This document shows, piece by piece, positions 1 through 10,680 of a DNA stretch of 64,000 nt (the first letter of the stretch is position 1; every line of letters begins with the position of its first letter). The notes under the pieces were generated by a model. That model saw only the letters and a program-made list of their open reading frames with translations. It did no database searches and was not told the DNA's origin. Source of the stretch: Daphnia pulex (taxonomy: Eukaryota; Arthropoda; Branchiopoda; Diplostraca; Daphniidae); NCBI RefSeq assembly GCF_021134715.1, contig NC_060024.1, positions 62,001-126,000 on the forward strand, written 5' to 3'. Both the position numbers and the translations under genes were made by a program.

Positions 1-808
1 CCGATTGGTATAGGCTGCCAAATGCCTTAAAGGTTGTTTTATTAATATCTCCGTTGTGTCAATCATCCCTAAAATCAGTAACGAAGCAGTGAAAACTATG
101 AACAAATAAGATGGGGTACAGATCCGATTTTGCTAGTACCTATTGTGTTCGGGAAAGTATGTTTTGATACCACTTCCTCCATCTCTGCTCCAGTTGGTCA
201 TTTAATGTAATCAACAGCTCGTTCTCCAATAACTATTAGAGTTGTTTTTTACAATATGATGGGCGTTCCCTGGAATAAGGTGAAGGGAATAGTTAACATC
301 TAAGTTTGGCAGCAACAATTTCAATCTGAAGTAAAATTACCTCTGGTAGTTCCAAACCTATCAGCAATTTGGCGGAAAGTTTCCTGATTCCCTAGCCACC
401 ATATGGTTACTAGGAATTTGAGAGAAAAGGGAACTTCGTTCTGTTCTCCACGATGTCTAACATCTACACTTTCCCCAAATTCTGTCAAAATATCCTGTTA
501 ATAATAAGATAAACATTGATTATTATGTGAGACACATAGCGTAAAACATTACATGTAAGTACCTGGAAAGTAGTTCGTGACATTCTAAAGTATTCAAAAA
601 ACTGTATGTCGGGATATCTAGTCAGAGTTTGTTGGATGAAATTCAACATACCGATTCAAGTGTTTCTCAAAATGCGTTGCAGAGTTCTTCTTTTTTCTTT
701 TAACCACACTTGTAATGGAGATTTTCTGCGAAGCCAAAATTGAATAACCAACGAAGCAACATCAGCGTCGTTGTCATCAATTGCAAGAAAATTCAGGAGG
801 CCGTCCAT
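1..808 (-). pseudogene. PIF/Harbinger-type transposase, N-terminal part (runs off the left edge)
   Basis: Read from an ATG at 808 toward position 1. The first exon begins MDGLLNFLAIDDNDADV. An acidic start is followed by FFEYFRMSRTTFQ, the F-x-x-x-F-R-M-S motif of HARBI1-like nucleases. A short intron (donor GGTACTTAC, acceptor near 495) precedes QNEVPFSLKFLVTIWWLG and FRQIADRFGTT, which match the helix-turn-helix region of this family. Near the left edge GMIDTTEILIKQP resembles the IDGTHI block that carries the first catalytic Asp. A TGA near 655 and degraded splice sites suggest a pseudogene. In the family the protein is a DDE endonuclease acting with a separate Myb-like partner. The remaining catalytic residues would lie outside the window. 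Family assignment is from remembered motifs. Confidence 0.6.
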
Positions 809-1169
809 TTTCACTGTGTTTTTCTTTCAAAATGACGGGTGACGGGGTGAACTCAAACACAGCAACACTGACTTTCACTGCTGCATATTTTGATGTTTGG
901 CAATCTAGACAAAAATATTGGATGCTAAGTTAAAAAACCACAAATAATCGATTCTTTACGTTGGACCAATAGCAATTCAAGAAATCAGGATATCAAGGCT
1001 GTCTAAACGATCACCTTAGATAGCCCAACCAAATTTTTTGGACTTTGGACGCACCCCTGGCCAGGCGTTGCCCGCTATGTTGGCCTCTGACGGGCTAACC
1101 CAGACTGCCATACACTGGCCCTCATCGATTCCCGCTGCCTTGCCCAGGCCCAAGTTCCTGTGGTATGGA

Positions 1170-1862
1170 AAAAATCCACTAGGGTTCTCATTTACAAAGC
1201 AGACGATGCGGAAAATTTAAACAACTGATTATCACTCGGAAATACGATTGCCAAACTTTATTTTGGAGTTTTAGCCAATCATGTTGGCAGAAGACGGAAT
1301 ACGGATTTCCCCCACCAAAAAAAGACTTTACTCGCCTTGACAACAACTGTATTCTTAAATCTGCAATCAACCAAGCCCGACACACTGGCCAAGAACTTTG
1401 TGTGGCGTGGTTGGATTTGGCCAACGCCTTACCATCAGTACCACATAATTACATTTTTGGAACGCTTACTTTTCTACTACCTGCTGAATTGATCGCTGCC
1501 ATTCGGGATCTCCACAAGGATACACCACACGGGGGATGAAATCTACCGGTCTGACTGCCCCCATTCCTCTACCTGCTGGAGTCAAACAGGGTTGCATGCT
1601 GAGCCCTGCCCTGCCTCGATCTTGCAATGGAGACCATTATTCGAGCAGTGGTGGCGCTTTAATCTCTCTTTTTTAATCTCGGCCTAATTAAACAGTCGAC
1701 TCTGGCTTTCGCGAACGATTTGTCTCTCACGGCCAAAAATGATGTCGTTCACCAGCAACAACTCTACGTTGCGTCCGAAAAAGCGGACTGGGGTGGCCTC
1801 ACTTTCAAGCATTCGAAATGTTCCACTCTTCATATACTCAACCGTGAAACGGTTGATCTGTT
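1170..1862 (+). pseudogene. R2-like reverse transcriptase domain, family A (broken)
   Basis: Frames across this stretch carry RT landmarks in order: SLGNTIAKLYFGVLA (finger motif near 1235), AWLDLANALPSVPHNYIFG with the catalytic Asp of motif A (near 1408), GVKQGCMLSPAL of motif B (near 1580), and LAFANDLSLTAKND (near 1703), which is motif C with FAND in place of YADD. The core Asp pair is therefore damaged. Stops and frame changes occur throughout. The family copies element RNA onto a nicked chromosomal target in the nucleus. The motif order and wording are those of R2/NeSL-type LINEs rather than L1 or CR1 types. Confidence 0.72.
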
Positions 1863-2769
1863 TTAACCATCGATGAAAACCCTTTGGCAGTGCTTGGAGA
1901 AGGCCAACTTACCGCCACCTATTAGGTGTTTCTACTGGGTTCCGCAACAAACAAACTCTGGATGAATCTCTTGCTAGAATTGGGACCAATCTTAATCTTC
2001 TAGATGACAGTCTACTCGCCCCCTTGGAAAAAAAGTGCCCCGCCTCGACTTCATTCATCGCTGTGCTGATGTGAGAGTGAAACCACTGTCGTAAAGTTAG
2101 ACAAAACCACCATGAAGAATTGCGTAAGAAAATCAATGTACCTTCCGCAACGGGCCAGTGCAGAAGATCAGGGCATTTTGCCCTTCAGTGATTTGCGCAA
2201 CGTCTGAGCCGTCACTCACGTAAATAGACTACTCACCTGCCCAGATGAATCCGTCCATGAAACGGCATGGGACACTCTAAAACTACGCCATGTGCCGACT
2301 ATGGACGATCTCTTGTCATTTCTTAATGGTTCCACTGAAGGATGAAATGGCCAACACTAACGGGGATGTTCCGTCTTTATGGTCACGGGTTCAGGTCTGT
2401 TCTCGTGCTCTTCCATTCACCGCCGACATCAAGTAGTGGTTGTGCACCACTCGTGGTGAAATGACGAAATGCAACTCATCGTTCCCCGCCCAGACAAAGA
2501 ACCAAATCAAGCACGACCCCACCCAGCTGCCCGTCGCCAAGTATGCAGCCTTCTTAACATTTTTTTTACCGTTGTGACATCCTAGACACATTGGCTTGGA
2601 ATCTTTTTTTTCCCGTCGAGAGAAATCCATGTAGGTAATCCTCTCTGAAACCATGTTTACGCGGAGTCTAGAATCGGAAAACTTTTTTTAGTTCGTGGCC
2701 AAAAAGAGTTTAAACGGCCCTCCAAGCTGCCTATCTGCAGCGCCTACTTAGAAAACCCGACCAGGGAAA

Positions 2770-3535
2770 AGTTTATTCAGTGACCAGTCACCGAAATGAA
2801 TCTAACCACATGATGAAATCTGGCCTCTACACTCACTTCGCTGATTGGCGTTTCCTTCTTCGTGTTCAACTGGACACCATGCCCCTCAACGGAACGCATC
2901 AGTTCGACAATGGCAGAAAACGCTGCCGTCGTTGCAACAACATCCTGGAATCCTTTCTACACGTCTTAAGTTACTGCAAATCTTTCCGCCGACCACGAGT
3001 CCTTCGGTATCATGCTACTGTCCACTGCAAGTCACGCCGGTCATTGCCGGCACGACCAGTGAGGATCGGAAAATCCCTGGCACTAGCTGTCAGCTCCGCC
3101 CTGACCTTGTAGTGACTAATGCAATTACCCAATCCATGTCAATGATCGACGTAGCTGTTTTATTTAAAAACAAATACGAAGCCTTTTAACTGGCCAGATC
3201 AGGCAAAATTCAAAGGAAATTGACCAAATTAAGTATTCCGTTTTGGCTGATGAGCTCCGTTCTCAAGGCTGGGATGTGTACCTCAACGCGTTCATCGTTT
3301 GGGACCTCGGTGGATGGGACCCTTATAATGAAACGGTCATCCGCCAGCTCCGGATCAGTAAAAGTTATATCAAGCTTATGAAGAAACTCATCATCAGCAA
3401 CACAATCTATTGGTCGTGGGACATCCAAGTTGACTTTATCAGCGGCAAGCGACAACACCATGAAGTTGCTCCAATCAACCCAATACCGCACATCCGCATT
3501 GCGACCGTGCTCGCATTGATCAACCATGTGATGAA
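2770..3535 (+). pseudogene. CCHC motif plus restriction-like endonuclease domain, family A LINE
   Basis: After ADWRFLLRVQLDTMPLNG come CRRCNNILESFLHVLSYC, a C-x2-C-x7-H-x4-C zinc motif typical of R2-type LINEs, then RPDLVVTN and MIDVAVLF. The RPD...D spacing matches the PD-(D/E)XK endonuclease that nicks the target. Further on, ELRSQGWDVYLNAFIV and a C-terminal helical region continue in another frame up to about 3530. At least two frameshifts separate these parts. A related broken version lies at 13740-14510. Confidence 0.7.
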
Positions 3536-3560
3536 TTATTCCTTATTTTTTCCAAAAAAT

Positions 3561-4020
3561 TAATCTTTTTTTGTATTGTTATTTTGTCATTTTCTTCTCG
3601 CTAATCTTACCATAACAAAAAAATTTATCTCCCAACACTTGCTCCTTATTTTGTTTTCCCTGCTCCTCTAAAAAACTTCTTACGTTGTAACTTCACCCCC
3701 AATGTTGTATTATTCGTCTGTTCTTTCTTAAATTTACCTCCAACCTCTTATTTATTCTAATTGGTTTTCCCCGTCTTAAACTCCCCCTAATGTTCGTTTG
3801 TTTTCTCTTACTATTCTGAGCAGCATCTAACACGCAATATTGATAAGTCATAACTCCTCTCACAACTCCCTCTATAATAAGAAATATTTTACCTCTTTTC
3901 TCTTCCGAATATTCATTGTTTGGTGATTTTTCAAACTGTAATAACCAGCTATGAATATGCTAAACCTTAATTTTTAATAATCGTTTAATTTAATCTTAGC
4001 AGCTTAATATCTGATACGGC
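3561..4020. other. Pyrimidine-rich spacer, no gene seen
   Basis: T/C-rich sequence without coding signals lies between the end of the family A endonuclease and the start of family B homology. It is most likely 3' untranslated sequence of family A plus the junction. Positions 4005-4020 already match 22888-22905 of another family B fragment. Confidence 0.4.
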
Positions 4021-4025
4021 TTCAA

Positions 4026-4610
4026 ATGGACCCCAGAAAATTAAACCAATTTTCGGCATACGGTGGGAATTCATTGCTTATTCTGATCCCGCCACGGGTT
4101 GACTCGGTATTGCAGCACTTCCGAGATCGGCTAACCCTCTTTGAGGGAGGAAATTGGGGAGTAGGAGGTCCATTAAGCAGCGTCGTCTTCAATCTGGCGC
4201 CAGATCCAATAACCAGGACAGTAACATCAAAGAAAAACGGGTTCGCAGTCTACCAGTCAAGATTGTTCACCACGTCCTACGTTGACAACATTGCCATCGC
4301 AGATTCTTCAGTACGCGGAATCCAGGGAACTCAAAATGCAACCGAGAACACAGCAACCTCACTTGGCTTGAAATTTTATCCCAACAAATGCACGTCACTT
4401 ACTATCATTAATGGCAAATCTTCTGTAGATAACCCTCTGAAACTTGGAGACTCCCAAATAAGGGCCCTAGCCAACGACGAACAGGAAAGCTATCTCGGGA
4501 ATCCACTAGTCTCACGACTAACCTTCCGACCCACCACGTCGCTTCTCGGAAAATTGATTAAGATTGGCGACCCCTGCTTGGCACCCTGGAAAAAGCTAGA
4601 GGTGAACTGA
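4026..4610 (+). pseudogene. R2-like reverse transcriptase, C-terminal half, family B copy 1
   Basis: A 194-codon open stretch includes GGPLSSVVFNLAPDPITRT, a degraded form of motif B and what follows, and TTSYVDNIAIADSS (near 4275), which is motif C with YVDN instead of YADD. The second catalytic Asp is therefore replaced. LGLKFYPNKCTSLTI and YLGNPLVSRLTF are the usual post-motif-C blocks (K-C-x-S and L-G-x-P-L). The parallel copy at 18061-18350 keeps YADD. The start codon is just the first Met in the truncated frame. Confidence 0.65.
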
Positions 4611-4639
4611 AATGTACTGCTTCCATCGCTTTCCCACCA

Positions 4640-5060
4640 CCTAGTATAGGGAAGGGTCAAGAAAAGGTCCCTCTACGACCTGGACGTAAACTGCAGAGAT
4701 TTCCTTCGCCAGGTAGCTTGTCTCGCTATGTTCGCTAACACTACATTTTGTGTACAAAGATCGCCGCGTGCGAGAACTAAGAATTCTCCCTCTTACAGAC
4801 GACGCAGACATTTGGACCCTTGCCAGAGCAATTCAACTTCTAGACAGAGAAGAAGATCGTCAGCGAAGTGGCAATGGCTCAGGAAGAAACCATCAAATTG
4901 GGATACGGCAGGAACGAAGTCTCCTTTCCACTTCCCATCAACGAGTACTTCGCAGGTTCCATGGAAAAGGGACTTGGAGCAATCCGACATGGAGGAGCAT
5001 CGATGATCCTTTAGACCCACGCAAGTAAGACCTCGGGATGTTTGAAGAGGATAACGATGT
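4640..5060 (+). pseudogene. Family B LINE, region between RT and zinc motif
   Basis: This segment lines up with 18400-18830. Shared fragments are RSLYDLDVNCRDFLRQVAC (near 4662) against RFLYDLDVICRDFLHKVAC (near 18438), LTDDADIWTLARAIQLLD (near 4791) against LTDEANIWTLARAL, and EETIKLGYGRNEVSF against the same motif near 18660. The frame changes at least twice. No function is known for this linker beyond belonging to the LINE polyprotein. Confidence 0.6.
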
Positions 5061-5199
5061 ATGATATCCGGCGAATTATACAGCAAAGTCATCACCGAAG
5101 ACATCTCCACAATCTACATCAAGGCAGTCAGAGGACTCAGCACCGCGATGAGGCAAAAAGGTGGTCTAACAGACTAGTTCAGGATTAGTTCTTGATGTG

Positions 5200-5830
5200 G
5201 CCAAGGAGAACGCAGGTCATGCAGATCATGCCAAACACCACTGACCTTCCAGGAATGGCACTTTCTCCACAAGGCTAGACTAGGGATACTGCCAGTCCAA
5301 GGTGGATCAGGATCAAAGTCGACAGTCAAACCCTTCCACCTAGTTTGCACAAAGCTTGAAACAACAGACCATGTTGTGGGTGCCAGGTAAACTTTGTTCT
5401 TTCTATTTATCGTCATAATTCTATCTTAGGGCTCATGGCAGAAGAAACGGAGAAACTTTGCCACACTGTCTCCGTCAACCTCGCCGTAGACAACTACGGA
5501 CTCAGAAGAGACCTGGTGGTCAATTCCAATAACCCTTCTATCATAATCGACGTCACGGTTCCACTCAGCAGCGTGAATGGACTCGAGAAGGCACAGGCAA
5601 GGAAAATGGGAAAGTACACAACACGTTGGTGTGGTACTCCCTCTCACGCTCTCAAGCAACGATGGGATAAGTCTTGCCCTGGGACTGTTTGGTAGAAAAT
5701 GGTAGAGCCTCAAGAAGAAGATGAAACTACTGGCCATCCAAGGAACAACCCAAATCATAGCAAAACAACTGGCATTCCAAATCGAAGCAAGTGATCCCGA
5801 ACCCGAAGAAGCAATAGAAGAGGGTGCAAG
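5200..5830 (+). pseudogene. Family B LINE, restriction-like endonuclease remnant
   Basis: TFQEWHFLHKARLGILPVQG (near 5250) is the counterpart of the ADWRFLL...MPLNG segment that precedes the CCHC motif in family A. From 5436, EKLCHTVSVNLAVDNYG leads into LRRDLVVNSNNPSIIIDVTV, a clear R2-type endonuclease signature in which RPD has become RRD, followed by an Asp in IIIDV. The end of the protein is repeated at 21180-21505, including the shared tail around SDPEPEE. Several stops make it non-functional. Confidence 0.65.
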
Positions 5831-5859
5831 CCCTTTTCCTCAGACGTCATTTCGCGAAA

Positions 5860-6065
5860 TTTTTCCCTTAAAATTAAATTAAAATAAATTATTGTTTGTA
5901 TTTTTATTCCCAGTTCTTTGGAATATACAATGCATAAAATATGTTCTTATCAGTATTTCTCCTATGCTTGATCTTTTAGATTCTTTAGTCATTTCTTTAA
6001 AGTGAACACTTTCTTCTGTCTTTTTTTGTAAAAACCCACTGTTATTGCGTTTCCAATATTTACTA
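5860..6065 (+). other. 3' untranslated tail of family B LINE
   Basis: Non-coding and AT-rich. By eye it is recognisably similar to 21895-22060 (common blocks: GGAATATACAATGCAT, a CTTGATCTTTTA block, TTATTG near the end). The two copies therefore help define the 3' end of the element. Confidence 0.55.
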
Positions 6066-6101
6066 TTTCAGTGCGCCATTTGCCGATTTGAATAACCTGG
6101 C

Positions 6102-6912
6102 ATGAAAAACTATGCTGCTCATCAGGCAGAATTCTATCCTAATCAGCAAATTCTCTCACCTACTCTTTCTGAGTTGGTCTCTCCACCTCTGTCTATCTCG
6201 TTCGCAGAAATCGACCTATTCCATCTAACTGCTCGGCAGCAAACCCCTGTGGTGACTCCTCATCCAATGGTAGCCACTACACCAAGCCTTCAAAATACTA
6301 CCTTCACACTATCTAACGGCTCTTCTCAAGCATCTGACGCTTCTGGTGATGGACGTCTGGATGGTGCTGAATATGTTCCTTCTTCCTAAATGAGTGAGCG
6401 AGTGTATTCGCTTTTCATACCAGTTTCTCCGCAACCAAATCCACCAATTTCATCTCCTCCTCTATGTCTTGCACAGCAGTACGAGACATCTAGTGCTCGG
6501 CGTGAAAGACGATTCCGTTTGCGAGCTCCTCACTCGCCACCTATTTCCAGCCACTGCACCATTTCCAGCGACCTGCTGTCTCTCCTCGGTGTCATTCCTC
6601 TACAATTGACCCCACCCGGCTAAACGAAGAGGCTCCTGACATCCCCCACCCAAGCTAACAGATCTTCAGCGTTAGTGGGTTGAATCCGTTAAACTCACTC
6701 CTCCCTGCAGATCTCGATGGACTCTCGGCTCTATCATTGGCTATTTCAACTGCTGCTGCTGAACGGCAGGATTTAGCGCCAAAACCTCCAACTCGTGTGC
6801 ATCATCAACTGCTCGCTTACTCCCTAGCTAGAGTTCTGACGCCCATTCTATGCCTTAGCTCAGTAAAGACAGGTGTGGCTAGGGGTAAATATATCGGCGA
6901 GTTGGTTGGATG
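6102..6912 (+). pseudogene. Ser/Pro/Thr-rich ORF remnant, possibly N-terminal part of a family A LINE
   Basis: Three short open stretches follow one another on the plus strand (6102-6389, 6390-6623, 6680-6913), separated by single stops or small frame changes. Examples are HPMVATTPSLQNTTFTLSNG and NPLNSLLPADLDGLSALSLA. The composition is S/P/T/L-rich with no domain I recognise. Position is the main argument: copia sequence begins at once after 6913, and family A sequence resumes on the far side of copia at 9756. This stretch could be the variable region that R2-like proteins have between N-terminal fingers and RT. It could equally be unrelated. Confidence 0.3.
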
Positions 6913-6959
6913 ACTCGACATATTGCACGTCATTCTTCTTCGACTCGTGGTTGTCCCTG

Positions 6960-7830
6960 ATGAAGTGATAGCGTCTGCTGGGTTGGCCTTTGGGTTGCAA
7001 TTGCTCATACCATGCTCAGCAAAGATTTTCAAGATCTGATGAGTCCGGGAGATGAATATTTGATGGTATTCTGTGTCTCGTTTAGCCCGATAAATCTTTT
7101 CAGAGGTAGAAAGCGGAATTCGAATTCGGAACTAATAAACTTAGCAAATTTCTCCAGCGAATTGTTGAGTGAACTTCCATTGGCCTAGTCTTCCACGAAT
7201 TTGATGAGTATGGACTTCTCTTGATGCGTTCTTCTCGCTTCTTCTCTCCGGTGATGCGGACGAAAATGCACGTGTCGGCTAAGATGGGCTTGAGACCAAA
7301 TTTTCGGATGGCTTCTTCGTGTCTTTTACTCCAAAAATAGGGCGCCTGCTTTGTTCCGTAGAATGCTTTAATATAAGACGACAGACATGATCTTCTTTTC
7401 CGGGTTCAATAAATCCTTCGGGTTGGGTCATATAGACGGGTTTGTCAAGAGTTGCATTCAGAAACGACGTGTTGATGTTGATTTGAATTATGTCCATATT
7501 GAGTGTTGCCATTAGCGATAGAGTAGCACGGACAGTTTTTAGCGTGGAACCGGAGCAAATGTTTCGTCGAAGTCGATTCCATAGCGTTGACGAACATCTT
7601 GTCTGTTGTCAGTCTACTTTTGAAGCGATTTTGGAACTCACCGTATCCTGGTTTAAATATTCCGATCCACTTTTGTCAAATTATGTTGCTGCTTGGGGGG
7701 ATTTTGGACCGTGGCAAGAGCTCCCATGTTTTTTTTTCTCAATCTGTTACTTGAATTCTTCTTCGAAAGCCTTCATCCACTGCTTCACATATTTGAATTG
7801 TACTGTTTCCTGGTAATTCTGTGGCTCATC
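6960..7830 (-). pseudogene. copia reverse transcriptase (broken)
   Basis: In order on the minus strand: DEPQNYQETVQFKYVKQWMK (near 7825), KKTWELLPRS, a RYGIDFDETFAP-like frame (near 7590), ATLNMDIIQININTSFLNAT with motif A (near 7500), VYMTQPEGFIEPGKEDHVCR, then FGLKPILADTCIFV (near 7280). The expected YVDD box appears as FVED near 7200, so a catalytic Asp is lost. HGMSNCNPKANPAD near 7000 is the usual copia segment before the RNase H part, which is missing. Confidence 0.7.
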
Positions 7831-8334
7831 TACTTCCAATTTGGACAGGTTCCAGCTCTCACTCTTTTAAGCGCTTTCCCGGACGCTCTCTTCAACTTTA
7901 TTCTTTCTGATCTTCTATAGTTATGTTGACCATTTACGAAGTTCGTGTTCACTTCTTGATGTGTTGTTACTGGTTCAGTTGCATCGATCTCCATCACCGT
8001 CGGTTGCCCCAGTTGTAGTGGGATGGCTGGGTAAGCAGGGTTATTTAGGTTGTACACATCATTTTGGAGTTTGTTTGACGACTTCTTTCTCGTCCAGCGC
8101 CACTTGAATTTGATTTTCTTCATTTTGAACGTTTAGATTCAGCTTAAGAATAACCATAACAATCTGGAAAGGTTCACAAGGATTAAACTCTTTTTCGGGA
8201 GCATTTGGTGTGTCGTCAATGAGGATCGTTTCGTCGAAGGTTACATCTCGAGAGATGAAAATTTTTCTGGTATTTGAGTCCCAAAGCCGCCATCCTTTGA
8301 AGTATTCACAGTACCCTACCAACCAGCATGCCAC
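7830..8334 (-). pseudogene. copia integrase C-terminal region and linker
   Basis: VGYCEYFKGWRLWDSNTRKI followed by FISRDVTFDET is the standard copia segment after integrase (GY-x5-YR-x-W...SRDV-x-F-E). A low-complexity linker and HNYRRSERIKLKRASG follow. RRS-x-R is the motif usual just before the copia RT domain. One frame change separates the two overlapping open stretches. Confidence 0.68.
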
Positions 8335-8379
8335 AGGCTTATGCTCCAGTTTTCGGCGTAAAGGATCCGGTACATGTTT

Positions 8380-9250
8380 TTAGGCTCGACAGCCTAGTAT
8401 GCGCAGATGCCCCACGGATGATTTCTTGCCAAATACTTTCTCGTACGGAGTGATGTTGGAGTGCGAGTTTACTGACAGGTTCCTTGCGTACACAGTGGCG
8501 CACATAAACTCACCCCACTGTTCCATCAGGTTACTACTAGTGTTGTTTGAGGGTTTATTTCTGGAGTTATTCTTGTAGATTGAGCTGCGAAAGCCATCCA
8601 TCAGTTATCGATTCGTTCTCTCCAACACTCCGTTCAAGGTGTACCGGTTCGTTTTTTTATGAACAATACCTTTTTGTTTCTTCCAACTTTCCATTACCTC
8701 GCCTTCGTACTCCCGTCCTTGGTCTGTTCGTAGAGTTTTAACGTGTTTGACAGTCTGGGTTTTCATTCTTTCGTAGAATTCGATGAAATGGTCCACTACT
8801 CCATTCTTTGTCTTAATTAGTTTTATATTAGTGTAGTTACTGCTGCCATCTTTGTTTGAAATTACAGATGCGTGATATGACAATTGTTTCCGTGTGGCAA
8901 CTTTTTACTGCCCTCCCCTTTACATTTGTAAATTTCTGTCGTCTGCCTTCCTCTCATCAGGCTATCTCTCATCACCTCGTGTTGGAAATAGATTACAGCT
9001 TTCTGAAAAAAAGTGTCAATGTTTGTGTGTTTTATTTTGTATTAACCTTAAGTGTCAACGTTCTCGTTAACGGGTAAGTTTCCTTATTCATTAGTTCCGC
9101 CATTTAGGCCATACGTCATATAGACGATTCATGTAATTGCCCTGTACTCAATCATGTCATATCTCTAACAATCTTAAAGAAGGGAGTAAATCTTTGTAGT
9201 CATCAAACGGAAGTACGTGAATTGGTTCAACTACATCAGCATGAATGAGG
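8380..9250 (-). pseudogene. copia integrase core (broken)
   Basis: QVVDLIHADVVEPIHV (near 9230) carries the first Asp of the D,D-35-E integrase. After about 300 bp of unrelated or scrambled sequence (8890-9185) come FIEFYERMKTQTVKHVKTLR, TDQGREYEGEV with the second Asp, and GVLERTNR with the catalytic Glu of the usual NGVAERMNR motif. NSHSNITPYEKVFGKKSSVG and HLRILGCRA follow, as in copia proteins. The gap could be a small insertion. Confidence 0.68.
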
Positions 9251-9254
9251 TCAA

Positions 9255-9765
9255 CTACTTGTTTTTCACCACCTTCGGTCGGGAAAGAAATTTTATGCAT
9301 TTCCCAAAAATGCTCGCCTCACAGGAGATAGTAGAGTAACTACCGTTGATTCTGAGGCCTTTGACAGCATTCTCTTTCTTCATTCGGATAATGTCACTAC
9401 AATTGAGATTTGCGAATCTTTGGTGTACTGTTCGGAGGTTAGATTTGGCTGCACCTGCATAATCTTCATTTTGCTCACTCCTGTTGATAGTAGTCATATG
9501 CAGATGGTACAGGGTTTCACCAACTCTTTGACCGACCATTACTGTTGTTTGGTCCTTGGAGAAGTAGACTTTGGTGTCGGAAAACCAAACGTCCATTTAC
9601 GCTGATGTTGCAGAGCCAATTGAAAAAAAAACTTACTCCAATTCCTAGAACATGTAGTACTTCTCGTAGTTTACCATCGACGTCTTTGCCATTGACAACA
9701 GCGATGACTTCAACAGTGTCTATTCCTAGTGCTTGTAATTCCACTCCTCCCCAATTGACGAAAAC
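9255..9765 (-). pseudogene. copia protease end and GAG-pre-integrase domain
   Basis: Minus-strand frames give ELQALGIDTVEVIAVVNGKD and LREVLHVLGIGVS (near 9640-9740), which is the region just after the copia aspartic protease active site. RVGETLYHLHMTT, HQRFANLNCSDIIRMKKEN and CEASIFGKCIK follow. This is the H...C-x2-C-type zinc region before integrase, with the first His of the usual HRRFGH block retained and others altered. The protease DSG active site itself lies beyond the truncation. Confidence 0.65.
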
Positions 9766-10262
9766 CCTTTGGCAATCTTTTGTGAAGGGCAGCACTACCG
9801 ACATCTGGAAAATCCTACCGGAATCCCTAACAAACGCCAGAGGAAAATCTGGCCAACATCTCGAAAGACTTAGACCTGTTTTAGACAGTCTACTGGCCTC
9901 GTGGCAAAAAATCAATGCCGTCATCACCTTTCTCGTGCCCGGTGAGGTAGGTGGTGCTGGCATCCTACGATTGAGTGGCATGCGTAAGGTATGCGCTAAT
10001 GGATATCGCCTACTTACCTGCCCTAATGATGAGGTGCGTGAAACCACATGGGATTCACTCAAAACAGCAGTGCATCTCCAAACTCGACGGGTGCCAGATA
10101 TGGATGATGTTCCTGACTACCTCTATGGCTCTACTGACGGAAAATGGGCCAAACCAATAGCGATGTCCCCTAATTATGCTCCCGCGTTTCAATCTGCACC
10201 CGTGCACTTCGTCATACCGTTGCTGTTGAGTTTTGGTGGCGCGCAACCCTTGGTAAGATGCT
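9756..10262 (+). pseudogene. R2-like LINE family A copy 2, left piece
   Basis: This matches family A copy 1 at 1866-2370. Shared pieces are the ENPLA segment, RLLTCPNDEVRETTWDSLK against RLLTCPDESVHETAWDTLK (near 2228), and VPDMDDVPDYLYGSTDGKW (near 10091) against VPTMDDLLSFLNGSTEG. The open frame here is longer than in copy 1. It ends where the DIRS element begins, and the homology resumes after 13660. Confidence 0.68.
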
Positions 10263-10298
10263 AATTGTATTGTAAAATCGTTCGACATTAACTGTGTT
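10263..10298 (+). repeat. DIRS copy 1 left terminal repeat
   Basis: AATTGTATTGTAAAATCG followed by TTCGACATTA is the inverse complement, with one mismatch, of sequence ending near 13523. A related end (AAATCGCTCGAACTTAACT on the minus strand) marks DIRS copy 2 near 63340. Confidence 0.7.
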
Positions 10299-10680
10299 CA
10301 AAAAATGGAATTCTGGCCGTCTCGCTAAGTGGGTGGTAAAGGGAATCCTCGAGAAGCAAGTGAAAGCGGCTAGAGAAGAATTTAAGCCTTCGGTTGAGAA
10401 GCTGGACAAAAGATACGACGTTTTCAACCTTTTCACCAACCCTAGATTGAACGAGACACTTTACGCGGCCCTCAAATCGGTAAACAATTCCTCGGCCGCC
10501 GTTGCTAATATCGACCCGCAGGAAAAAGTGTATAGAAGGCAGACTGACTTGATTTTGGACATGGCCAAACCACTCTTGTTTCTTGTTAACAAGAAGAAAT
10601 TCAAGAAGAAATCTTCCAACGCTTTGGCCCTAAAATCACTGACGATGTTATTGTGTCATCTCTCGACAATTTCTCTATAG
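10294..10680 (+). CDS. DIRS gag-like protein, C-terminal part
   Basis: 128 codons, basic and helical. The central part (ANIDPQEKVYRRQTDLILDM then AKPLLFLVNKKKF) parallels the gag-like frame of DIRS copy 2 (KAEQYKIFDVARPLLFLREK, minus, near 62560). The shared pattern of an aromatic-rich stretch, then (D/A)-x-(A/M)-(R/K)-P-LLFL, supports a common structural protein rather than chance. No zinc knuckle is visible. It overlaps the RT frame by 28 bases. The first Met lies just inside the left repeat. Confidence 0.55.
   Translation: MFKKWNSGRLAKWVVKGILEKQVKAAREEFKPSVEKLDKRYDVFNLFTNPRLNETLYAALKSVNNSSAAVANIDPQEKVYRRQTDLILDMAKPLLFLVNKKKFKKKSSNALALKSLTMLLCHLSTISL

Larger units (their letters stand above)
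1030..3560 (+). mobile_element. Decayed R2/NeSL-like non-LTR retrotransposon, family A copy 1
   Basis: Successive frames on the plus strand give the order expected of a LINE with a restriction-like endonuclease: reverse transcriptase blocks, a connecting region, a CCHC zinc motif, then a PD-(D/E)XK-type endonuclease. The frame is broken by many stops and frameshifts, so the copy is dead. No N-terminal zinc finger is visible, so the copy looks 5'-truncated. The middle part (1860-2360) matches 9756-10165 further right, so the family is present at least twice. The pyrimidine-rich stretch after 3560 is probably 3' untranslated sequence. Confidence 0.75.
4005..6065 (+). mobile_element. R2/NeSL-like LINE, family B copy 1 (5'-truncated)
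   Basis: The stretch from 4005 runs through an RT C-terminal half, a linker and an endonuclease remnant to a 3' tail. The same order recurs at 17660-19040 and 21100-22070, and the opening 220 bases recur at 22885-23100. The 3' tail (5860-6065) matches 21890-22060, with shared segments around ATACAATGCAT and CTTGATCTTTTA. The copy begins inside the RT domain and is interrupted by stops. Confidence 0.7.
6920..9765 (-). mobile_element. Ty1/copia LTR-retrotransposon pol fragment
   Basis: Read on the minus strand, the order is protease end, GAG-pre-integrase zinc region, integrase, then reverse transcriptase. This is the copia (Pseudoviridae-type) order, with IN before RT. I see no gag and no LTR, and both ends are truncated. 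The sequence is split into many small frames. It sits between plus-strand S/P-rich sequence and family A LINE sequence, so it probably inserted into, or recombined with, the family A copy. Confidence 0.75.

Noticed and set aside
809..1030. Possible terminal inverted repeat of the PIF/Harbinger element (GGCTGTCTAAACGATCACC)
   Set aside because: The opposite end lies outside the window, so neither the repeat nor a 3-bp target duplication can be tested.
3243..3563. 106-codon ORF overlapping an antisense ORF of similar length (3210-3527)
   Set aside because: The plus frame is explained as the end of the family A LINE endonuclease. The minus ORF is its shadow.
9517..10062. 181-codon minus-strand ORF
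   Set aside because: It fuses copia protease sequence with antisense of the family A LINE, so it is an accidental junction frame.
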